From: Lentibacillus sp. JNUCC-1
Lineage (GTDB): Bacteria; Bacillota; Bacilli; Bacillales; Amphibacillaceae
Assembly: GCF_009741735.1 (NCBI RefSeq)
Contig: NZ_WHOH01000001.1
Coordinates: forward strand, 434,001 to 498,000
Direction: 5' to 3'
DNA: 64,000 nt
Shown here: positions 9,037 to 19,252 of the stretch, piece by piece
How the letters are laid out: each line of letters opens with the position of its first letter
Position numbering within the stretch: position 1 is the stretch's first letter
The notes under the pieces: model-generated
Told to the model about the DNA's origin: nothing
Seen by the model: the letters and a program-made list of their open reading frames with translations, nothing else
Database searches by the model: none
Translations under genes and position numbers: made by a program

Positions 9037-10344
9037 TTATCCTTCGAGCAATAAATCATAAGGATCTTCCAACAGCTCTTTTACTCTAACAAGGAATTGA
9101 ACAGCGTCTTTGCCGTCAACAATTCTATGATCATAAGAAAGTGCGATATACATCATCGGGCGCACTTCAATGGAATCATCTGGCATAACCATAGCACGTT
9201 TCTGAATGTTGTGCATCCCAAGAATACCGACTTGTGGAGCATTCAGGATTGGCGTAGACAGCATTGACCCAAAGATGCCACCATTTGTAATGGTAAACGT
9301 CCCGCCTTGTAAATCACTCAAGGCAAGTTTGTTGTCGTGTGCTTTTTTGCCGAGTTTGCCAATTTCTTTTTCAACACCGGCAAAATCCAGACGGTCCGCG
9401 TCGCGAACAACAGGCACAACAAGCCCATCTTCCGTTGATACGGCAATGCCAATATCGTAAAATTGTTTCATGACGATTTCGTTGCCTTGAATTTCAGCAT
9501 TTAAAAGCGGGAAGTCTTTCAAAGCACCGACGACAGCTTTTGTAAAGAACGACATGAAACCAAGTTTAACATCGTGCTTTTCCAAGAACTTGTCTTTGCG
9601 TTGGCTGCGAAGTTTCATCACTTCGGTCAGATCGACTTCGTTAAATGTTGTCAGCATTGCAGCTCCTTGCTGTGCTTCAACAAGACGGTTGGCGATTGTC
9701 TGACGGCGACGCGACATTTTCACACGCTCAACTGGCTTTGAGAATTCTGTTTTCTCGCTGCTCTTGGATTTGTCTTCCTTGCTCTTTGTTTCTTTTTTAG
9801 GTGCAGATTTTGCCTCTTCTTTTGTGCGGGCTGCTTCGTCCACATCTTCTGGACGAACACGGCCGAGTGGATCACGCGGTTTTACGGAACTCAGATCTAT
9901 GCCCAGCTCGCGTGCCCGTTTACGTGCTGCAGGTGAAGCAACGACTTCTTTATCTGATCCCTCAGATTCTGTTTCTGATGTTTCCTGCTTAGACTGGGAA
10001 GTTTCTTCTTTTTCCTCAGTTTTGGCTGGTTCAGTTTCTTTGGCATCAGAAGCGTCAGATGTCTTTTCTTCTGTTGTTTCAGAGGACGTATCTTCGCCTC
10101 CTGCTTCACCATTCTCGTCAACCTTGGCAATCACATCGCCAACTTCAACATCGTCGCCCTCTTCATGAAGAACCTCAGCCAATACACCTGCATAATCGGA
10201 ATTGACTTCGACGTTGACTTTGTCTGTTTCAAGTTCAACGATTGGATCGCCTTTCTCAACCTTTTCTCCTTTTTTAACTAACCATTGTGAAATGGTCCCT
10301 TCCGTAATTGACTCAGCCAGTTCTGGAATTTTAATTTCTTTCAC
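9037..10344 (-). CDS. odhB: 2-oxoglutarate dehydrogenase E2, dihydrolipoyl succinyltransferase
   Basis: 435 residues. A lipoyl domain with the modified Lys in ETDKVNVEV (near residue 42) is followed by a charged Glu/Ser/Lys linker, a peripheral subunit-binding domain starting at [13 protein letters not shown] (about 137), a second acidic linker and the catalytic acyltransferase domain with SYDHRIVDG (His near 406). It carries the succinyl group to CoA in the TCA cycle complex. It overlaps odhA by 14 bases, so translation is probably coupled. The shared E3 subunit is not encoded here. Confidence 0.96.
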   Translation of the reverse strand: MKEIKIPELAESITEGTISQWLVKKGEKVEKGDPIVELETDKVNVEVNSDYAGVLAEVLHEEGDDVEVGDVIAKVDENGEAGGEDTSSETTEEKTSDASDAKETEPAKTEEKEETSQSKQETSETESEGSDKEVVASPAARKRARELGIDLSSVKPRDPLGRVRPEDVDEAARTKEEAKSAPKKETKSKEDKSKSSEKTEFSKPVERVKMSRRRQTIANRLVEAQQGAAMLTTFNEVDLTEVMKLRSQRKDKFLEKHDVKLGFMSFFTKAVVGALKDFPLLNAEIQGNEIVMKQFYDIGIAVSTEDGLVVPVVRDADRLDFAGVEKEIGKLGKKAHDNKLALSDLQGGTFTITNGGIFGSMLSTPILNAPQVGILGMHNIQKRAMVMPDDSIEVRPMMYIALSYDHRIVDGKDAVQFLVRVKELLEDPYDLLLEG

Positions 10345-13192
10345 TGGAATTTCCTCCTTTGGACGGGTTTATCGCTTCTTGTATGATTTGATTCTGTTCA
10401 GCTTTATGCACATTTGGTTCTCCGACAGCAGGAGAAGATCGATCAGGACGGCCAACATAACGCAGCGTTTGACCCTCTTTAAGAAGATCGCGGAGATAAT
10501 CATCAACGAAATCCCAGCTGCCCATGTTTTTAGGTTCTTCCTGTATCCAAACAATCTCTTCCAAATTTGGCAGTGCCTTCAGTTCTTTTTCCAGTTCTTT
10601 AGCTGGGAATGGATAAATTTGTTCAAGTCTTAAGGCTCTGAGCCACTCAAATGATTCATCTGCTTCGTCTATCGCTTCTTCAACATCAACCATCACTTTA
10701 CCGGATCCAATCAACAGCCGTTTAGCATTTTTCTTGGAGACTTTAAGATTCGGTTGGTCACGCAACGGCCTAAAGCTGCCTTCTGAAAATTCTTCTGCAG
10801 AAGAGGCCACACGCTGGTTTCTTAATAGACTTTTAGGTGACATAACCACCAATGGACGGGCTTCCTCACGTCCACGCATAGATGCCTGACGTCGCATCAA
10901 ATGGAAGAATTGTGCAGATGATGTTACATTTGCAACAATCCAGTTATTCTCGGCAGCCATTTGCAAGAAACGCTCAAGACGTGCGCTGGAATGTTCAGGG
11001 CCCTGTCCCTCATACCCGTGTGGCAGAAGCATGACCATATTGGAAATGTCCCCCCATTTTGCACGAGCTGATGAAATGAATTGGTCAAAAATGACTTGGC
11101 CCGCATTGGCAAAATCACCAAATTGAGCTTCCCAGATTACAAGTGTTTCTGGTGATTGTACACTATACCCGTATTCGAACCCGAGTACGCCTGCCTCGGA
11201 TAATGGACTGTTACGAATGTCAAATGAAGCCTGTGCCTCTTCAATACCGTGGAGTGGACAATACGTGTCGCCTGTCTTAACGTCATGCAAAACCAGATGA
11301 CGATGCGCAAATGTGCCACGTTCAGAATCTTGACCTGTTAGCCTAATTGGAATACCGTCACTCAAAATAGAAGCATATGTGAGAGCCTCTCCGGCACCCC
11401 AGTCTGCTTTATTCCCTTCATCAAGCATTTTTTCACGGCGTTTAAGGATTTTTTCCAGTTTCTTGAACGGTGTAAACCCTTCTGGCCGCTTCAATAAGCC
11501 TTGATTTAGTTGTTTCAGTTTTTCAAGCGGATAAGTGGTATCATAATCTTCCAGACTATTCGTCAGCGCTTTTGGCATCGTGAGCGGCTCGAGTTTGCTT
11601 GATTCCGTTTCCTTCATGCCATCATATACGTTGCGCAGCTCTTCCTGAGCATTTCTCTTCACTTGCTCGAAATGATCCTTATCAATAACACCATCAACCT
11701 CAAGTCTTTCAGCAAAGATATGTGCTGCGGTCGGATGCTCATCTATAATTTGGTACAACTGCGGCTGTGTGGTCCGCGGTTCATCCATTTCATTGTGACC
11801 ATATCTTCTATAACCTACAAGATCAATTAGAAAATCCTTTTTGAATGTTTGTCTGTAATCATAGGCGATCTTAACAGCCTGAATACACGCGACAGGATCA
11901 TCAGCATTCACGTGAATAATCGGAATTTCAAATCCTTTGGCCAGATCACTGGCATACCGTGTAGACCGGCCTTCATGGCGGTTTGTCGTATAGCCTACAA
12001 GGTTGTTGGCAATAATATGAACGGAACCACCCGTGTCATAACCAGGCAAATTGCTTAAGTTCAACGTCTCAGCAACTACCCCTTCACCAATAAAAGCAGC
12101 ATCACCATGGATCAGAACAGGAAGTGCTTGATTAAAGTCCTGTTTCGGATAGCCTTTTTCAAGGCGATTGTCTTGCCCGGCACGTGCAAATCCTTCTACA
12201 ACAGGGTTAACAAACTCCAAGTGTGACGGATTATTGGCGAGCGTAATGCGGGTAGTCGTTTCATCTCCGCCCTGAACTTCTTTGACAGCACCGAAATGAT
12301 ACTTCACATCACCTGTCCAGCCATAATTAATACCGGTTGAACCTTCAGATGGAACCAATTCTTTATCCGGTGAATGCTGGAATTCAGAAAAAATCCTGTC
12401 AAAAGGTTTACCAAGTACATGTGCAAGCACACTTAAACGACCACGATGCGCCATACCCATCATGATGTGTTCGACGTTGTCCCGCGTTGCGTACTTGACA
12501 ATACGGTCAAGCATCGGAACCATTGCTTCCAGTCCTTCAATCGAGAACCGTTTTTGGCCAACAAATGTTTTTTGCAAAAATTGTTCAAAGCCTTCAACCT
12601 GCGCGAGACGCTCCAGCAATTGTTTTTGCTCGTCATTTGATGGGTCAAATTGGTGGGCGCCTGTTTCAATTCGTTCGAGCAGCCATTGCCGCTCTTCATC
12701 GCTATTAACATGATCAAATTCAAATGTAATAGGTCCGGAATAACGTTCTTTTAAATGTTTTACAACATCAAGACCATTATCAACACCGTTTGGCGCTTCT
12801 TCCCAAAGCCAATTGGCCGGGATATTACGCAGTTCGTCTTCCGTCAGTCCGTATGATTCCGGTTGAACAAGATTACTTTGACGGTCTTCTTCACTTACAG
12901 CATAAATTTTTGCTTCGAGATGTCCGTAACGACGGATGGCCTCCACAAGTTTCATTGCCGAGGTAAGTGTTTTTACTTGTTCGATTGATGTAGCAGGTTG
13001 TGTATCCTGGGACGATCCAGCGGCACCTTTTAGCCAATCTGGAGCACCGTGCTTTTCAAACACCGCTCTAATCGATGATTCAACAGCATCTGGATCTTCC
13101 TTGTAAAGTTCATATTGTTCTTCAACATACCCTCGGTTCGGGCCGTGAAAATCCCCCCAGAATCTGTCATAAGATTCTTCATTCTGTGCCAC
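10331..13192 (-). CDS. odhA: 2-oxoglutarate dehydrogenase E1
   Basis: About 953 residues, the usual size. It has the thiamine-pyrophosphate region ([15 protein letters not shown]), GMAHRGRL and the C-terminal transketolase-like half of OdhA/SucA. It decarboxylates 2-oxoglutarate and passes the succinyl group to OdhB. I choose GTG at 13192, behind GGGGGT. The more upstream ATG at 13255 lies inside the -10 box of a strong promoter and has no ribosome binding site, so a start there is implausible. From GTG the protein begins [14 protein letters not shown], as in other OdhA proteins. Confidence 0.95.
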   Translation of the reverse strand: MAQNEESYDRFWGDFHGPNRGYVEEQYELYKEDPDAVESSIRAVFEKHGAPDWLKGAAGSSQDTQPATSIEQVKTLTSAMKLVEAIRRYGHLEAKIYAVSEEDRQSNLVQPESYGLTEDELRNIPANWLWEEAPNGVDNGLDVVKHLKERYSGPITFEFDHVNSDEERQWLLERIETGAHQFDPSNDEQKQLLERLAQVEGFEQFLQKTFVGQKRFSIEGLEAMVPMLDRIVKYATRDNVEHIMMGMAHRGRLSVLAHVLGKPFDRIFSEFQHSPDKELVPSEGSTGINYGWTGDVKYHFGAVKEVQGGDETTTRITLANNPSHLEFVNPVVEGFARAGQDNRLEKGYPKQDFNQALPVLIHGDAAFIGEGVVAETLNLSNLPGYDTGGSVHIIANNLVGYTTNRHEGRSTRYASDLAKGFEIPIIHVNADDPVACIQAVKIAYDYRQTFKKDFLIDLVGYRRYGHNEMDEPRTTQPQLYQIIDEHPTAAHIFAERLEVDGVIDKDHFEQVKRNAQEELRNVYDGMKETESSKLEPLTMPKALTNSLEDYDTTYPLEKLKQLNQGLLKRPEGFTPFKKLEKILKRREKMLDEGNKADWGAGEALTYASILSDGIPIRLTGQDSERGTFAHRHLVLHDVKTGDTYCPLHGIEEAQASFDIRNSPLSEAGVLGFEYGYSVQSPETLVIWEAQFGDFANAGQVIFDQFISSARAKWGDISNMVMLLPHGYEGQGPEHSSARLERFLQMAAENNWIVANVTSSAQFFHLMRRQASMRGREEARPLVVMSPKSLLRNQRVASSAEEFSEGSFRPLRDQPNLKVSKKNAKRLLIGSGKVMVDVEEAIDEADESFEWLRALRLEQIYPFPAKELEKELKALPNLEEIVWIQEEPKNMGSWDFVDDYLRDLLKEGQTLRYVGRPDRSSPAVGEPNVHKAEQNQIIQEAINPSKGGNSSERN

Positions 13193-13253
13193 GTCTATAC
13201 CCCCAATAGTCGTTAACATTTCTTTCGGTGGAAAGTGTTCAAATCCATATCTC

Positions 13254-13282
13254 ATTATAGGCTTGATGACTTATTTCATCAA
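13254..13282 (-). promoter_or_regulatory. odhAB promoter with overlapping inverted repeat
   Basis: TTGATG (13282-13277), 17 bases, TATAAT (13259-13254): near-consensus sigma-A. An inverted repeat TGATGA-N6-TCATCA (13264-13281) covers the -35 and spacer, so a repressor bound there would block polymerase. Expected start near 13247 gives a ~55-base leader. Confidence 0.75.
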
Positions 13283-13390
13283 CTAATATCACTTATTTAT
13301 TCAATGTTTATTTCCCAGTGGATCAAAGACCTGCGAAAAGGGATTTTTTTAAAAAAATATACGGTTTCAGCGAGATTAAATGGTTCTTGG

Positions 13391-13419
13391 TTCACAAGGA
13401 GCATTTTTTCCGTTATAAT
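13391..13419 (+). promoter_or_regulatory. Promoter of the 33-residue lipoprotein gene
   Basis: TTCACA (13391-13396), 17 bases, TATAAT (13414-13419), about 70 bases before the ATG. It is divergent from the odhAB promoter. Confidence 0.5.
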
Positions 13420-13487
13420 AGACACATAACTGAAGCAAAAAGCACTTATATTAAATACATAAAGGTTGATCAAAGGAGGCTAATTTC

Positions 13488-13589
13488 ATGAAGCTTGCCC
13501 TTTTAGCTGGCGTAATCGTTGTATTCCTTACATCTTGTTTCACGTCTGGTTATGAAGCCAAACCCGGCGTTCCTAAAAAGAATCAATAG
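13488..13589 (+). CDS. Very small lipoprotein (33 residues)
   Basis: ATG at 13488 follows a perfect AAAGGAGG. The peptide has Lys2, a hydrophobic stretch and a lipobox FLTSC (Cys17), leaving a 16-residue mature tail TSGYEAKPGVPKKNQ after the Cys-Phe. Promoter and terminator both frame it, which supports a real gene. It is too short for most gene callers. I do not recognise a family; after processing it would be little more than a lipid-anchored peptide, so a released signal-peptide fragment is another possible product. Confidence 0.6.
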   Translation: MKLALLAGVIVVFLTSCFTSGYEAKPGVPKKNQ

Positions 13590-13598
13590 TAAAAAGTT

Positions 13599-13638
13599 AA
13601 AAACTGCCGGTGCAGATTATCCTGTACGGCAGTTTTTT
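13599..13638 (+). terminator. Bidirectional terminator between lipoprotein gene and trmL
   Basis: AAAACTGCCG and CGGCAGTTTTTT enclose a 17-base loop. It ends 12 bases before the stop of the convergent trmL. Confidence 0.8.
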
Positions 13639-13649
13639 GATGGTGTTTT

Positions 13650-14123
13650 TTAAGAAAGGCCTGGAAAATTCTGTTGGCGCAATACTTCGTAGACTATGAC
13701 AGCAGCAGTGTTGGACAAGTTAAGACTTCTCACTTTGTCATTCATATGGACACGCAGGCATTTATCTTCTTTACCTTTAAGCAATTCGTGTGGAATACCA
13801 TTGGTCTCCCTGCCGAATACAAAAAACCAGTCTTTATTAGAATCACTGAAATCGAAATCAGTGTAATGCCGGGTGCCGAAGTTTTCGATATAATAAAAGT
13901 CACCGTGCGGGTATGTACGGTACACGTCATCGATTGCTGGATATTCCTTGATATCCACATCTTTCCAGTAGTCGAGCCCCGCCCGCCGCAACATCCGGTC
14001 ATCTGTAGAAAAACCAAGCGGATGAACCAAATGCAGTGTAGCATTCGTAGCATGACATGTTCGAGATATATTCCCCGTATTAGCCGGAATCTCTGGTTGA
14101 TATAACACAATATGAAGCCCCAT
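13650..14123 (-). CDS. trmL: tRNA (cytidine/uridine-34 2'-O)-methyltransferase TrmL
   Basis: 157 residues, SPOUT superfamily. The SAM-binding trefoil-knot motifs are present: FVFGRETNGIPHELL near residue 95-110 and SLNLSNTAAVIVYE near 135-148, with the N-terminal LYQPEIPANTGNISRTC block. It methylates the ribose at position 34 of certain tRNA-Leu species. The B. subtilis homologue is cspR, and its association with yhbA (queG) and yhbB is conserved here, though repeat copy A now lies between trmL and the amidase gene. Confidence 0.95.
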   Translation of the reverse strand: MGLHIVLYQPEIPANTGNISRTCHATNATLHLVHPLGFSTDDRMLRRAGLDYWKDVDIKEYPAIDDVYRTYPHGDFYYIENFGTRHYTDFDFSDSNKDWFFVFGRETNGIPHELLKGKEDKCLRVHMNDKVRSLNLSNTAAVIVYEVLRQQNFPGLS

Positions 14124-14210
14124 AAAAACCTCTCACTTTCATCTCATCTATATATTATTCCTACCTAAAAATCATCAATCAACAACACCCGTAAAGTAAC
14201 CAGGCAAATC

Positions 14211-14437
14211 AAGCTCGGAGAAAACACGGAGACTCCAGCGGGAAAATAAACCTCGGTGAAACCCCACAGCATGGTATAGGGGAAGGAAGGCTAAGAACGC
14301 GACGTCTTGTCGCAAAGCCTTCATGATCCACTTCCTGTGGGCACGAGGCTCAGCAGCGCTCGCGGAAAGTGCAGTGTTTTCCCAGAGCGGATGCCAGAAG
14401 CAGTCATACAATTCTTCGTTCGTTCGCTGTTTGTGTC
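14211..14437 (+). repeat. Structured intergenic repeat, copy A (long-core subtype, left part missing)
   Basis: The core begins CTCGGAGAAAACACGGAGAC and ends GTGTTTTCCCAGAG; these ends pair to close a long hairpin. The tail GCCAGAAGCAGTCAT and a TTCGCTGTTTGTGTC end are shared with the other copies. A ~60-base insert in the middle of the core is shared with copy D only. The left module seen in copies B-D is absent. It fills most of the 336-base gap between trmL and the amidase gene. Short frames inside it are not genes. Confidence 0.8.
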
Positions 14438-14459
14438 TTAGTACGCATATAAGGGTGTG

Positions 14460-15302
14460 TCAGCCGATGTGGAAGAATTTGTACTGGGTGTCGGGGGTCC
14501 AGGCTAGAGAGTCTTCGTATGACCAGTAACGCATGCGGCTGTTATCTGTGTGGGCGTTGACGAGAGGCATGCCGTTATTGTCTTTGCTGACAACTATGGT
14601 GTTGTGGTCCCACCTGCCGTCGCCCTGGAAATCATAGCAAATAATGTCTCCCAGCTCCAATTCACTCGCCTCACTGACTTCCGACCCTTTAAGACCTTGT
14701 GTTGCCCCACTTAGATACCACCGCAGCGAATGGGCGACAGACCAGCTGTAACTCCAATTGTCGCCTTGATACCACCAGCCTCTATCCCGTTTAGGGGCGC
14801 CATGCATTGGCGCGCCTCCAGCATACAGGCATTGGGAAACATAATTTGTACAATCCACATCGAAGCGCCGATATGCGGGGTTATAGCTGTTCCACCACCG
14901 CTCAGCATATTTCACAGCAGCCTGTCGATCATAGGTGAACCTTTGATGTGCTTCAGGGCTTATTTCCCTTGTCAGCACTGGCGATGTCTCCTCATCCGCT
15001 GACGAAATCCCGCATATCCGGTGATGAACAACGTTTCCTCTTTCCACATTAAAAACAAAAGGAACCGAAAGCTCTTCAATATAAAAGTGATCCCTTTTTT
15101 TCAAGAGAATGGACAGATGCATAAGATATTCATGTTCAGCAGTGGGGGCATAACGCAAAATTCGATACAATTCCCCGCGTCCCCGCACTCGAAGCATTTC
15201 ATATCCTCTTTGGTGGTACACCGTACACTTTTTATGCCACCACGCATCACGCTTATTTTCATTCTCAAACATACGCATCCAGATATTCTGAAGTTGGTCC
15301 AA
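14460..15302 (-). CDS. YhbB-like protein with C-terminal amidase domain
   Basis: About 280 residues. The C-terminal ~150 residues match the putative amidase domain family (PF12671 type): YDRQAAVKYAERWWNSYN, then DCTNYVSQCLYAGG with the likely catalytic Cys, and a later WDHNTIVV with a likely His. There is no signal peptide. The likely start is TTG at 15302, seven bases after GGGGAGGG; a longer frame to 15347 lacks a ribosome binding site. B. subtilis yhbB has the same place beside yhbA and cspR. Substrate unknown; wall peptide hydrolysis is a guess from the domain. Confidence 0.8.
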   Translation of the reverse strand: MDQLQNIWMRMFENENKRDAWWHKKCTVYHQRGYEMLRVRGRGELYRILRYAPTAEHEYLMHLSILLKKRDHFYIEELSVPFVFNVERGNVVHHRICGISSADEETSPVLTREISPEAHQRFTYDRQAAVKYAERWWNSYNPAYRRFDVDCTNYVSQCLYAGGAPMHGAPKRDRGWWYQGDNWSYSWSVAHSLRWYLSGATQGLKGSEVSEASELELGDIICYDFQGDGRWDHNTIVVSKDNNGMPLVNAHTDNSRMRYWSYEDSLAWTPDTQYKFFHIG

Positions 15303-15356
15303 TTGCAATCCCTCCCCTTTATATTTATGCCGGGAGGGCTTGCACATATTTATAAT

Positions 15357-15896
15357 TTAAGACCTGTGCAAAGACACGCGGTCTAGTTGTTCTTGTTCAT
15401 GTTTCAGAAGGAACTCCTTTTTATCAAGTCCCCCATTGTAGCCAACAAGCCCGCCTTTTTTTCCGACTACACGATGACATGGGACAACGATCGACAATGG
15501 ATTTTTATTAACCGCACCACCTACAGCCCGGACTGCTTTTGGCTTGTTAATGATTTCAGCAATGTCTTTATAGGATCTGGTGCCCCCATAGGGAAGCGTC
15601 ATATAAAGTGCCTGCCACACTTTTTTCTGAAAGTCTGTTCCATAGTAATAAAAAGGGAACGAGAAATTAAACAGCTTCCCCTCAAAATAGTCCCCAAGTT
15701 CAGCCGCTGCTAGATCAATGGCATTATTGGAATTCGGTAAAAAATCTGTACTTCCGATCTGCCGGCTGCTCCACGAATCCCAGACTGGTTTCAGATCAGA
15801 ATAAGGTCCATAGTCGATCCGCACCACATGGGTGTCACTTCCAGCTATTGTTATTGGACCAAGTGGCGTTCTCGTCTCTTTGTATAGCAACTTCAT
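15357..15896 (-). CDS. ogt: Methylated-DNA--protein-cysteine S-methyltransferase
   Basis: 179 residues with the active-site motif IVVPCHRVVG (Cys near residue 140) and the preceding helix-turn-helix AEIINKPKAVRAVGGAVNKN. It transfers O6-alkyl groups from guanine to its own Cys in a suicidal reaction. It reads leftward 9 bases after queG and is probably co-transcribed with it. Confidence 0.95.
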   Translation of the reverse strand: MKLLYKETRTPLGPITIAGSDTHVVRIDYGPYSDLKPVWDSWSSRQIGSTDFLPNSNNAIDLAAAELGDYFEGKLFNFSFPFYYYGTDFQKKVWQALYMTLPYGGTRSYKDIAEIINKPKAVRAVGGAVNKNPLSIVVPCHRVVGKKGGLVGYNGGLDKKEFLLKHEQEQLDRVSLHRS

Positions 15897-15905
15897 CGTT
15901 TCCCC

Positions 15906-17066
15906 TCACTCCCTCGCTTTATCCGCTTGTAAGTGGCTGGCTTCAAATTGGAGCCCCTTGTCCATTTCAAATAGAACATCTTCATCTGTTTCATTTTCCA
16001 TTGCTTTTTTTATAGCAGCAAATGCTTCATCTGTCCCTATTTTGCCAAGCGTCCAGGCTGCAGTGCCACGCATCACAGGTCGTACATCCTCGGTCATTAC
16101 ATGAATGATGTCAGGAACAGCAGTTGTTTCTTTATAATGAGCAAGAGCCAATAGAGCATTGCGCTGCAAAGGTTTTTTACCCCGCCATGAGCCGGCCACG
16201 TGTCCAAATGTTACTTTAAACTGTCTGTTGGAAATCGTCAAAAGCGGTACAAGTTTTGGTTTAGCCACCTCGGGTTCTGGTTCAAGTTCTGGATGCAGGT
16301 GAAAGTCCACTTTCTTATTATAAGGGCAAACAACCTGACATGTATCATATCCGTACAGGGCATTTCCGATTTTGGAGCGGTAATCATCTGGAAGAAAATC
16401 CTTTGTTTGGGTTAGAAACGCCAGACACTTCTGGGCATTCAGCCGGCCGCCTTCAATGAGCGCACCTGTTGGGCAGGCATCCAGGCATTTCGTACAATCT
16501 CCACAGCCATCTTCAAGCGGCTGATCCGGTTCAAAAGAAATATTTGTCAGCATTTCTCCCAAATATACATATGAGCCGAATTCCGGTGTGATAATGGCTG
16601 TGTTTTTTCCGCTGAAGCCAATACCTGCCCGTTCAGCTACAGCGCGATCAGATAACTCGCCTGTGTCTACCATAATTTTGGTTTCTGCTTCTGGTTTCTG
16701 TTCTTTAATAAAAGCAGCAAGCTGCTCTAATTTATCTCTTAACACAACATGATAATCTGTGCCCCATGAGGCACGGCAGAAGATGCCCCGGCGGTTGCCT
16801 TTTTCACCTTTTGGCGGATTCGGCATACGGGAGGGATAGGCGATGGCAATCGAAAGGATCGACTGAGCTTCTGTGAACAAACGTTTTGGTTCGGTTCGTT
16901 CTTCAATACTCCCTTTTTCAAATCCAGATTGATAGCCAAGTTCTTGCTGTTCTTTCAGTCTGTTTTTTAATGCTGTAAAAACGTCAGCTGTCGTAAAACC
17001 GATCTTATCAATGCCAATTGATTTACTGTAAGCAATAATCTTCTTTTTCAATGATGCTTCAGACAT
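15906..17066 (-). CDS. queG: Epoxyqueuosine reductase QueG
   Basis: 386 residues. Two [4Fe-4S] cluster motifs are present, CGDCTKCLDACPTGAL near residue 190 and CQVVCPYNK near 245, after the cobalamin-binding N-terminal DUF1730 region. The C-terminal ~100 residues are HEAT-like repeats that bind tRNA in this family. It makes the last step of queuosine synthesis in tRNA. Start ATG follows GAAAGGAGG. B. subtilis homologue: yhbA. Confidence 0.96.
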   Translation of the reverse strand: MSEASLKKKIIAYSKSIGIDKIGFTTADVFTALKNRLKEQQELGYQSGFEKGSIEERTEPKRLFTEAQSILSIAIAYPSRMPNPPKGEKGNRRGIFCRASWGTDYHVVLRDKLEQLAAFIKEQKPEAETKIMVDTGELSDRAVAERAGIGFSGKNTAIITPEFGSYVYLGEMLTNISFEPDQPLEDGCGDCTKCLDACPTGALIEGGRLNAQKCLAFLTQTKDFLPDDYRSKIGNALYGYDTCQVVCPYNKKVDFHLHPELEPEPEVAKPKLVPLLTISNRQFKVTFGHVAGSWRGKKPLQRNALLALAHYKETTAVPDIIHVMTEDVRPVMRGTAAWTLGKIGTDEAFAAIKKAMENETDEDVLFEMDKGLQFEASHLQADKARE

Positions 17067-17105
17067 CGGGGCACCTCCTTTCGATTGTTCGGTAGTTTTT
17101 GTACG

Positions 17106-18809
17106 TTAGGCTTGTATCACCAGGGCTGTGCGCATCCGGTTAAACACTGCTGCGATTTCATGCCGGCGAGGACGTGCCAAGTCACCTGGGTGCTGCTTTG
17201 GAAAAGGTGTAAATGATGCCAGGCCTTTTTGATCGATCTGGCTTTCAATCTCGTCAAGCATGTCATTTAGCGTTTGTCCTTTCAAGCTACCTCGTTGTTC
17301 CAAATGCTGGATGATTTCAGCAATCATGCGTGTCTGGGATGCATCCACAAGTTGTTCCGTTTCATTGAAAGAAATATCCGTGCGCCCCATTAAAATATGG
17401 GTCTGTCCCTTAGCTTGTGTCTTAGAACGTTTGCCTTTTTGAGTTTGCAGTGTTTTCGGGTCAAATGACCGGTGCGTGATTGGACCGAATGTTGAGTCAG
17501 TATTGATGTTCTGTTTTAATGGATCTGCCTCCATAATCTTCTTAGCTTGCTGGGTGACATCATAAGGCAAATATTCATCCATCATAATAACAGTATCTGC
17601 AACAGAGAAATAATCACCCGAACCACCCATGACGAGCATGGTGGACACGTCAAGGTCATCAGATAGTTGTTTGATTTTCTGAATGAACGGGGTGATCGGT
17701 TCTTTATCTTTATGAACCAACTCCTGCATACGGTGGTCTCTGATCATAAAGTTCGTCGCACTTGTATCTTCATCGACAAGAAGGATTGATGCACCTGTTT
17801 CAAGCGCCTCCATGACGTTCGCAGCTTGTGATGTGCTCCCGCTTGCATTCTCAGTCGAAAAGTTATGCGTGTCCTGTCCATGAGGCAAATTATTAATGAA
17901 AGGTGAAATGTTAACCCCCGTTATATTTCGTCCATCTTCTGCCCGGATTTTAACTGCATCAGGGTCCGTCAGAACATATTCCCTACCATCTTCAGCTATA
18001 TGATGGTAAATACCACGCTCAATCGCTTGCAGAAGGGTGCTTTTTCCGTGGTAGCCGCCTCCCACGATTAATGTGATCCCTTTTCCGACAGCCATCCCTT
18101 TTACAGGGGACGCTTGATGAGGCACAGAAATCTCCGTTTCCAGTTCAGGCGGACTTTGAAAGGGGACTGCATTGTTCATTGGTCTGTCACTAATACCGCT
18201 TTCCCTAGGGAGAATCGATCCATTAGCAATAAAAGCAATCCAGCCTTTATCTGACATTTCTTTTCGAATCGCCTGTTGCTGATCAGCAAGCTGTACAGCC
18301 GATTCAATCGTTTCATCTTTTACTGTTAAAATGGAATGCTTCATAATATCGATCATCGCATCCGTTAACAGTTTGATCGCTTCTCCGCCGTTGATACGGC
18401 GTCCGTTAGCAGGCAGCCCTACTGACAGACATACGGTAATTTTTTCAGGAGTAATCTGCACTGCACTTCTTTCCAGCACTTCCTGGTGAGGGGCGTCAAA
18501 TTGAATACGTCCGCTTTTACCTGAACCTTTTACCGTTGTTCGGTTATGGCGAATGGCTTTGCTTACGGATCGGGCCAGTGTGTCTTCTGCAGCTGTTTGA
18601 CGGTAACGCTCTTGAAACCAATTGTCTTTCAGCGCTCGCTTGTCTGTCGGGATCACAAGTCTGATTTTTGAGGGAGCTGCAAAGGGGTCTCCTTGAACGT
18701 GATCTATATACAATGTGAAATTGTTGAATTCATAAGTTCCCCTAATGTCTTTATATGCTTTATAACTGTTCCCATCGATTCGCTTCAACGTTTGCAAAAG
18801 TTTATTCAT
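17106..18809 (-). CDS. ABC-class ATPase of unknown role (PF09818 family)
   Basis: 567 residues, a normal length for this family of soluble ABC-type ATPases with no membrane partner. Walker A is GGGYHGKSTLLQAIERG near residue 250, followed by a Walker B-like ILLVDEDTSATNFM near 335 and a D-loop-like GGSGDY. It stands alone, between queG and tRNA-Gly. Function is not established in the family; nucleic-acid-related roles have been suggested. SD is GCGAGGTATT. Confidence 0.85.
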   Translation of the reverse strand: MNKLLQTLKRIDGNSYKAYKDIRGTYEFNNFTLYIDHVQGDPFAAPSKIRLVIPTDKRALKDNWFQERYRQTAAEDTLARSVSKAIRHNRTTVKGSGKSGRIQFDAPHQEVLERSAVQITPEKITVCLSVGLPANGRRINGGEAIKLLTDAMIDIMKHSILTVKDETIESAVQLADQQQAIRKEMSDKGWIAFIANGSILPRESGISDRPMNNAVPFQSPPELETEISVPHQASPVKGMAVGKGITLIVGGGYHGKSTLLQAIERGIYHHIAEDGREYVLTDPDAVKIRAEDGRNITGVNISPFINNLPHGQDTHNFSTENASGSTSQAANVMEALETGASILLVDEDTSATNFMIRDHRMQELVHKDKEPITPFIQKIKQLSDDLDVSTMLVMGGSGDYFSVADTVIMMDEYLPYDVTQQAKKIMEADPLKQNINTDSTFGPITHRSFDPKTLQTQKGKRSKTQAKGQTHILMGRTDISFNETEQLVDASQTRMIAEIIQHLEQRGSLKGQTLNDMLDEIESQIDQKGLASFTPFPKQHPGDLARPRRHEIAAVFNRMRTALVIQA

Positions 18810-18905
18810 AAGTTAAATACCTCGCTTTGCTTAAGTTGTATGTTAATCGATTGCCGATCAGCTTTCTGTTTAAACCTATCATACACCCAGCCAGTAGGCT
18901 GAACA

Positions 18906-18942
18906 ATAAAAAACGCAACACCTCGTGGTCAGATCCACGAGA
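18906..18942 (-). terminator. Terminator downstream of tRNA-Gly
   Basis: CTCGTGG and CCACGAG stem with 6-base loop; TTTTTT follows after GTGTTGCG on the minus strand. Confidence 0.65.
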
Positions 18943-18959
18943 TACTGCGTTGGTATGTA

Positions 18960-19033
18960 TGGAGCGGGTGAAGGGAATCGAACCCTCGTCATCAGCTTGG
19001 AAGGCTGAGGTTTTACCACTAAACTACACCCGC
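18960..19033 (-). tRNA. tRNA-Gly (anticodon UCC)
   Basis: The minus strand folds as a complete cloverleaf: acceptor GCGGGTG / CACCCGC, D-arm with AGTGGTAAAA, anticodon loop CTTCCAA giving UCC, T-arm GAGGG-TTCGATT-CCCTT, discriminator T and an encoded CCA. It stands alone. It is 71 nt before CCA. Confidence 0.97.
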
Positions 19034-19186
19034 AAAGAGCTTTGCTTTTGACGTATTAAGTAGTATATCAGGAAAAACGACATGATTCAACATTTTTTTG
19101 GTTAAAAAAAATGGAGGTGCTGTAAGATGCATAATACTTAGCACAAAACCCAATTATTGTCTTTCCAAAAAAAGAAATAATCATGC

Positions 19187-19192
19187 TATAAT
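19187..19192 (+). promoter_or_regulatory. -10 box upstream of the D-amino acid aminotransferase gene
   Basis: A perfect TATAAT lies 60 bases before the start; no good -35 at 16-18 bases, the nearest being TTTCCA at 19. Confidence 0.4.
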
Positions 19193-19252
19193 GGTCATGC
19201 ATACTTTCATACAATTACATAGAATGTAAGTTTAGCAATTAGGAGGCTAACA

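Noticed and set aside
9764..10168. 134-residue frame rich in Ser opposite odhB
   Set aside because: It is the complement of the Glu/Lys/Ser-rich linker of OdhB, with no start signal and no recognisable domain.
13193..13255. N-terminal extension of OdhA from ATG 13255
   Set aside because: That ATG overlaps the -10 box TATAAT of a strong promoter and has no ribosome binding site. The homologous start matches the GTG at 13192.
14323..14529. Open frame starting MIHFLWARGSAALAES within repeat copy A
   Set aside because: Similar frames (at 62830 and, on the other strand, 43833, 62581 and 14175) arise in each copy from the repeat sequence itself, without ribosome binding sites. The reading is a by-product of the repeat.
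15021..15386. 121-residue frame on the plus strand opposite the amidase gene
   Set aside because: Shadow of the minus-strand gene; no ribosome binding site, no family likeness.
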